64,000 nt of DNA from Chloranthus sessilifolius (lineage: Eukaryota; Streptophyta; Magnoliopsida; Chloranthales; Chloranthaceae). The number at the start of each line of letters is the position of its first letter. Positions within the stretch are counted from its first letter, which is position 1. The position numbers and the translations under genes were made by a program. The notes beneath the pieces were generated by a model. The model ran no database searches, was not told the origin of the DNA, and was given only the letters and a program-made list of their open reading frames with translations. The stretch is taken from contig CM037587.1 in NCBI GenBank assembly GCA_021018995.1, forward strand, positions 11,414,866 through 11,478,865, in the 5' to 3' direction. Below, piece after piece: positions 58,461 to 64,000 of this stretch.

Positions 58461-60586
58461 TGGTGATGGGCAAAGTATTCATACATGATAATGGTAAATT
58501 GGTAATTGCCTCCTGTTTCTTATTACACTAGTAACACTTTCACACCAAATCTCACCAATTGCCAATTACCAAACCTTTCTCTCCAGTCTCCTCCTCCTCC
58601 TCCTCCTCCTCCGTTGATTTTGTAATATTCTTAGCTATGGATCTCCAAAACTCAGATGATGAACTTTTCCTGCACAGCATCATTGTAGTTAAGAGATTGA
58701 TGCGAAGATGAAAAGAAATAATATCTTTGTAGGCAGCATCCCTTGATAAGACGTGACTGAACAAAGTGAAATTCTTTGGGTGGTGCTTGGCGTGGGGAAG
58801 GGTTCTAACCATTGACCACCTTATCAAGAGAGAGGTTATAGAGAAATAGGGGTATGTCCTTTGTCTCCAAAGGGAAATAATCATTAAGTACCAAAAAGAG
58901 CAGAAAATATAATTTCTTGCAACTTATATATCTTTGCTTTATGCTGATTATTAATCCATGTGCACTCATATGAAGCGTGAATTTTCAAAATCTTCCTTGA
59001 ATTTAAGACCATGCTTGGGGAATATCATCAAAAGTGCCCTCTCATAGGAGGGAGGGGATTCAAAGTGGAGAACACTTAAAATCAGTTTTTACACCATTTT
59101 AAAATGACTATTCAAAGCCTAATGTAATTGATTTCTATAGACCCTCCCTCAAATTTATTTCGATAACGCGTGTATCAAATCTGATTTCTTGCAACTTATA
59201 TATCTTTACTTTATGTTGATTATTAAATCATTTGAAATCAATTTTTATCAGATTTTGTATCTCTGATTTCATATTCATATTATCTAAGCCATAGATGCTG
59301 ATTATATCTATAATATGTCATGACCATAAGACTGATAGGTCGGTCTCATATGACAGTGATCGGTATTAAAGTGGACTGATCACTCTCTTATGAGATCGAA
59401 CAATCTCATATGGAAACCCATCGACCGGTCGCAAATTAATGAGACCAACACAATCCATCTTATAGGTGGGTTCACCTTTTTTTGGTGAATTTGCAGTTTT
59501 GTATAGGAATTCTGTATGCCATGTGCTAATTTTAATAGAAATTTTGTTCAGGGATGAGCACTGTTCATAGTCTCATAGGGGATAAGTGCTGATGAAATAG
59601 GTGTGGTCCATTTGCTAATAGAGGAAGTATCAATGAGTTCAAAATACTTTCAGGATTGGACAGAGTTAGATGCACTAAATTTATGTCATATCCCTTAAAT
59701 GATTAACCGGGAGAGAAAAATGATGTGAAATAGGATTAGTGCTTTTAGGTCCTAGATGCATAGCATCTTTTTTTTTGAAAAAAAAAAATCAAGCTGGAGA
59801 TAAGGACAAATGAGATCCTTACCTCAATGAGAATACATAACAGTTTTTGTTCATTTACAGTAGTCTTTATGCTACTTGGAGCAACACATAACAGTTTTTG
59901 TTCTTAGACTAGAAACTAACTTTTTAGTAGTTGGATCCTCAGGTTGAAGACTACAAATTTTTGAAAAATACTTTGAAATTTTTGAAGAGCTTCAAGCTTA
60001 AATAGAAAGTTCTTATAGGATGTTAATTGAGTAAATGAAATTACCAACAGTTCTCTCAGGTTGGGTGATTAACAAGCTAGGTTAGGCCAACCGCCCACCA
60101 TCATTTGGGGTTGGGCAAGCCTAAGCCTACACTTAAGACTTAAGACCTTTTAGTAATTGATATAATCTAGGACTATAGTGCCATATTACAGTGCTATGCC
60201 AGAGCAGAAAGTTGCTCTTTGCCTCCAATATCAATCATAAACGCAGCCTAAGTTTCCCCAATATCCACTTAATCATCGCAGTTGTAGGCATTTTCATCTC
60301 ATGGTATTGAAGAAATTTAGTTGCAGAACTTCAGGCATGGTGAGGGTAATCATGGTATTGACGGTGTGCAAAACTTGTTGAATTTTTTCTTTTGTTATAT
60401 ATTTAGTTGAAGAACTGCAGGGACTTCTCTAATTTTTCTTTTCTGTTTTGTTATATATTGAGTGGTTAATCTGAATTTCTTTATAGTTATTTGTGATATA
60501 TTTTTAATGAGCTAGGCTTTCATGAGGTAATGAATTTTTCCTATTGGGTAATGAAAATTTTGATTTTAGACTTTAGTTCCAATTAC
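58461..60586. other. Intergenic, with short inverted repeat at about 59325-59440
   Basis: No supported gene. A minus-strand frame at 58884-58552 contains a poly-Glu run made by a (CTC)n microsatellite (58588-58611) and matches nothing I know. At 59325-59440, GATAGGTCGGTCTCATATGA and a diverged reverse complement form a potential hairpin. Confidence 0.4.
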
Positions 60587-60763
60587 TTGGAATTTTAATG
60601 TGCTTGGTTATTTTTTTAGGCCCAAGTTGCAGTTCCAATTTTATTTTTTTAGGCTCAAGTTGCAGTTCCAATTTTAACATGCTTGGTTATTTTTTTAGGC
60701 TCAAGTTGTAGTTACAATTTTATGTGTTTGGTTATTTTTTTTGGCTCAAGTTGCAGTTCCAAC
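60587..60763. repeat. Tandem repeat, four units of about 40-55 bp
   Basis: The units are built on TTTTTTTAGGCTCAAGTTGCAGTTCCAATTTT, sometimes followed by GTGCTTGGTTA. The last unit runs to CAGTTCCAACT. Confidence 0.85.
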
Positions 60764-60811
60764 TAATGTTGTTAGCTGTGTAATCTTATATGGGCTGTGA
60801 TATATGTTACA

Positions 60812-61112
60812 TTGGATGATTTTTAATAATTTAATTGAAATTTAGTGATATTTGTGGAGGACCCATTTGATATTTTGCTGAATCTTCAATGCCTGTTTAT
60901 ATTAATTTTACTGTAATCTAGAGATTTTTCTTCATTCAATGAGGCTCTATATGATTAGGAACAACTGTTTTGGATGATTTTTAGTAATTTAATTGAGAGA
61001 AAATGATCTCTGGGGAGAACCCATTTGATATATTGTTGAATCTTCAAAGACAAACTGTGACCTGGAGTGTTTTATTCCTTTAATGAGCTCTATATGATTA
61101 GGAATAGTTGTG
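60812..61112. repeat. Tandem duplication of about 155 bp
   Basis: Two diverged units start GGATGATTTTTARTAATTTAATTGA (written here with one variable base) at 60813 and 60972. Both contain ACCCATTTGATAT, TTGAATCTTCAA/TGAATCTTCAA and CTCTATATGATTAGGAA. Confidence 0.8.
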
Positions 61113-61122
61113 TTGAAGAAAT

Positions 61123-61345
61123 CACTACGTGAAAAAGCCAAAAAATCACTGCCTTAAACAGTGGTTTTTTCAAAAAACCACTGTCTTTGACAATGATTTT
61201 TTGGGAAAAAATTACTGCCTTAAACAGTTGCAAAAAAAGGAGTGATTTTTTTTTACCACTACATAAAACAGTGGTTTATGAACTTCAACAGCGACTGCTC
61301 GTTACAGTCATAGAAAAAACCACTGCTAAAAAAATACTATTTAAA
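61123..61345. mobile_element. CACTA-type transposon terminus
   Basis: CACTACGTGAAAAAGCC at 61123 matches the plant CACTA terminal pattern (CACTA then A-rich). It is followed by subterminal words AAACAGTGGTTTT and AAACCACTG in both orientations up to about 61345. No opposite end or transposase is seen before the LTR that starts at 61552, so the element is truncated or interrupted. Confidence 0.65.
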
Positions 61346-61551
61346 AAAAAATAAAATTACGTCGACGATTTTTTATGCAATTTTTTTTTAAATAATATTT
61401 TTTTTATACTTTTTTTAATGCTATTTTTTTATGATTTTTTTTAATGCTTTAAAAAAAATTATATAAAGAAAAAAAGTTATTAATCTCATATTTCAACACA
61501 TTCATTCAACTCAAATGCAAATTATTCAATGCCATTAATAAAAAAATAGAA
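61346..61551. other. A/T homopolymer-rich DNA
   Basis: Long T and A runs. Probably the interior of the CACTA-type element. Nothing else is visible. Confidence 0.4.
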
Positions 61552-62164
61552 TGTGACAGCCCGAATTTTTCCAACCTGAATTTTCCGAGATATATATATA
61601 TATATATATATATTTCTTCAAACACTAATGGGAAAACCCAGACCGCCAGATCGTAGATCACAATCTATACAGAATGCTTGGTACATCCACACACATGCGG
61701 AAATCAAAGCAGATAATATATCTGGCATAATTAAAATCTCCAATTCTAATATCCAATATGAACAGTAACTAAAATGAACTACCAGTGATGACTAACCATC
61801 ACCTAAAAGTGGTGTACAATATAGGTATAATAGAATGAACGTACCAAACTTGAACTTACCAAGGTCCACAATGCACTAAATCTACAATCCCGAAACTCTT
61901 ACCAATCCTCAAGTCCGATGTCCTGACAAAAACTATACCTGTGACGTATAGTCGAGGAGTGAGCTACATCCTAGCTCAGTAGAGAAAATCGATACCAATG
62001 TACATGTCATCAATCATACATAGATTCAAAGACGAAGATCAAAACATTTTCATATTAAAAACTGAAGACATTTTCAAACTCACAATAGAAACTGAATTCC
62101 AAAAGCATTTTCTTATCAAAAGTGAAACTGATCTCGAAGGTATTTTCTTATCAAAACCGAAGCT

Positions 62165-62335
62165 GATTTCAGAGGCAAACTGAATTCAAAGGCAAACTAA
62201 TTTCAAAAGCAAGCTGATTTTAAAAGCAAATTGAATTCAAAGGCAAGCTGATTTAAAAAATAAACTGAATTCAAAGGCAAGCTGATTTCAAAAGCAAACT
62301 TATTTCAAAGACATTTTCTTATCAAAACTGAAACT
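62165..62335. repeat. Short tandem repeats (AAGGCAAACTGAATTC type)
   Basis: About nine degenerate units of 18-20 bases built on TTCAAAGGCAAGCTGATTT. Confidence 0.8.
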
Positions 62336-62384
62336 ATTTTCAATTCATTTACATGTCTTATCTTGATTTACTGAGTTCGCGTAC

Positions 62385-62870
62385 ATTCACTTTCATGTCT
62401 TACACATTCTTACATAGTTTCACTTACATGTCTTACACATTCTTACATCACTTACAAAGTCGATTCACGGATATCCCGCCGCGCCGGTTCAAATCACGGA
62501 TATTTCGTCGTGTCGGCCTTACATATTCTTACATAGCTTCACTTAAATGTCTTACACATTCTTACATAGCTTATAAAGTCGATTCACGGATATCCCGCCG
62601 TGCCGGTTCAAATCACAGATATTCCGCCGTGCCGGTCTTACACATTCTTATATAGTGAGTTCGGGGTTTTGGATTCAACATTCGAATTTCAAAGCACGAT
62701 ACAAATAACGAATTATAAATAAACTGCCGTAACGGTTTAAATTACGGATATCCCGCCGTACCGGTTCAAATTACGGATATCCCATCGTACTGGTTCAAAT
62801 TACGGATATCTCGCCGTACCGATTCAAATTATGGATAACCCGCCGTACCAGTTAAATTACGGTTCTTATG
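62385..62870. repeat. Minisatellite with CGGATATCCCGCCGTGCCGG units
   Basis: Units of 29-30 bases, TTCAAATTACGGATATCCCGCCGTACCGG-like in parts. A cluster lies near 62460-62515 and 62580-62640, and a contiguous array of four to five units at 62735-62870. Two larger repeats of about 115 bases (CTTACACATTCTTACATAG...) contain the first cluster. Confidence 0.85.
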
Positions 62871-62987
62871 TTCAAATTACAAGTCTTACAGATTCGATTT
62901 ACGAAGTTTGATTTGCTTAAATGACTTATACATCTGATTTGCGGAGTTCAATTCATTCACTTGACTTACTGATTTGATTTACTTACT

Positions 62988-63135
62988 TATAATCCGCCCT
63001 AGCGGTCCACGATCCCACGAACAATCAGCCCTAATGGTCCACAAATGTATATAATCCGCCCATAGCGGTCTACAGTATACTTATAATCCGCCCATAGCGG
63101 TCCACAATATACTTATAATATGCCCATAGCGGTTC
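62988..63135. repeat. Tandem repeat, TTATAATCCGCCCATAGCGGTC units
   Basis: Four to five units of about 33 bases with CCGCCCATAGCGG, itself a near-palindrome, followed by TCCACAATATACTTATAAT. Confidence 0.85.
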
Positions 63136-64000
63136 ACTTAATGACAAGACTTATTGTTCGGTTCAAATTTAACTTCTGAGTTCGGTTTGCTTACATGACT
63201 TTCAGATTCAATGTTTGGATTCGAAGTCTAATAATAGATTCATATTCGAAGTCATATTCCCCATTCATATCCACAAAGGTTTACATTAATTTCAAATACA
63301 AAGGTTAGATTCAAATACAAAGGTCGAATATGAAATTCAAATACCAAGGTTCATGGCTTTCAATTATTTCAAAGATTTCTAAAGCAAACATTATTTCAAA
63401 ATATCCCAAGTTCTAAACATAGTTTGAGCCAAATCAAAAACATCATAAGAGTCTATGGAATCAAATAAAAATGCAAGTGTATATCGAATTTTCCCCACCT
63501 TAACCTCGAAGTTGCGCGAAGCCAAGTTAAGCCTTATCGATAGATTTTCGCCCTCAAATCTACATCACAAATATATGATGATGTATCAGGGATCAATTCT
63601 AATCACTAATAACCTAGACATATTCAAGCATTTGCTCAAACCGAGGTTGAAATGGACAAATTCGTGCCAATATAGAAATTGATGTAACCTTCCCCCTAAA
63701 TTTTGACCTTTACAAATTTAGATTCATAAGTTGGTCAAAACACAAAAGTTGTAGATATTTTTGTTATCTTTCCAATTCCGTAATAATAGCATCAATCGGA
63801 GGTCGGACCAGAAAGCTATGGTCAAAATACCAAAGCAGTACTTGCGAGCACAACCAAAATCTATTAATCGATTAATTAAAATTCTAAAATCGATCAATCA
63901 ATTTTAAAATCGATTAATCGATTTTCCCAAACTCCACCTTTTTTTAGCCACTGAAAATACCCATTCGATTAATCGATTCCAAATCGATCAATCGAAATTC

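Larger units (their letters stand above)
61552..64000 (+). mobile_element. LTR of a gypsy-type retrotransposon, runs off the window
   Basis: TGTGACAGCCCGAATTTTTC at 61552 is a typical start of long plant gypsy LTRs (Tekay/Del type). The following sequence is non-coding, with an AT run at 61591-61612 and several families of tandem repeats. Near the window end it carries repeated CGATTAATCGAT palindromes (63870-63990) and, on the minus strand, the GGTATTTTGACCATAGCTTTC module at about 63825. The other end and the internal region are outside the window, so orientation and class are inferred. Confidence 0.5.

Noticed and set aside
58552..58884. 110-codon minus-strand frame with poly-Glu
   Set aside because: The acidic run comes from a (CTC)n microsatellite and the rest matches nothing. 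Left unannotated as a gene.
62340..63135. CRISPR-like spacing of repeats
   Set aside because: Units are degenerate and directly adjacent, without unique spacers, and lie in a plant LTR.
1..64000. tRNA, rRNA or snRNA genes
   Set aside because: No box A/B pair with cloverleaf, rRNA block or snRNA promoter element was recognised by eye. The only tRNA-related sequence is the gypsy primer-binding site.

Overview
This window is nuclear DNA from a flowering plant. The signs are a G-type lectin receptor-like kinase, a GATL-type glycosyltransferase remnant, Ty1/copia and Ty3/gypsy retrotransposons with plant-style LTRs and primer sites, hAT and CACTA-type elements, and AT-rich intergenic sequence. 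The species cannot be read from the sequence. Almost everything is transposon-derived, and only two or three genic stretches are visible, all broken or partial.

Layout. 1-2260: intergenic, with a decayed GATL fragment on the minus strand. 2261-4624 (minus): an intronless lectin receptor kinase gene, broken by several frameshifts, with an intact kinase domain. 5321-6838: a foldback-like element with long terminal inverted repeats, split by a hAT element that has an 8-bp target duplication. 6437-16924 ('copy 1') and 42069-54808 ('copy 2') are a near-identical direct duplication of more than 10 kb. Each copy carries MITE-like modules, a retroelement LTR-like stretch, the 5' end of an unidentified gene, and a copia retrotransposon.

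Between the copies (16925-42067) lies a gypsy complex of the Athila/Tat type. Two minus-strand elements (E1, E2) sit in tandem and share an LTR. They are followed head-to-head by a plus-strand copy (E3) whose 3' LTR is cut short exactly where copy 2 begins. E1 interrupts the copia of copy 1, while the copia of copy 2 is structurally complete (51368-57533) but inactivated by stops. From 57534 to the end there is non-coding DNA with tandem repeats, a CACTA terminus at 61123, and the start of another LTR (61552 to the window edge) rich in minisatellites.

The most interesting signals are the large inverted gypsy structure with its snap-back junction, the systematic appearance of CG at CAG/CTG sites among the gypsy copies, the duplicated block (true duplication or unmerged haplotypes), and a sequence module shared by unrelated LTR families. 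For several of these, an assembly or base-calling artefact is a serious alternative, and this is said in each entry.
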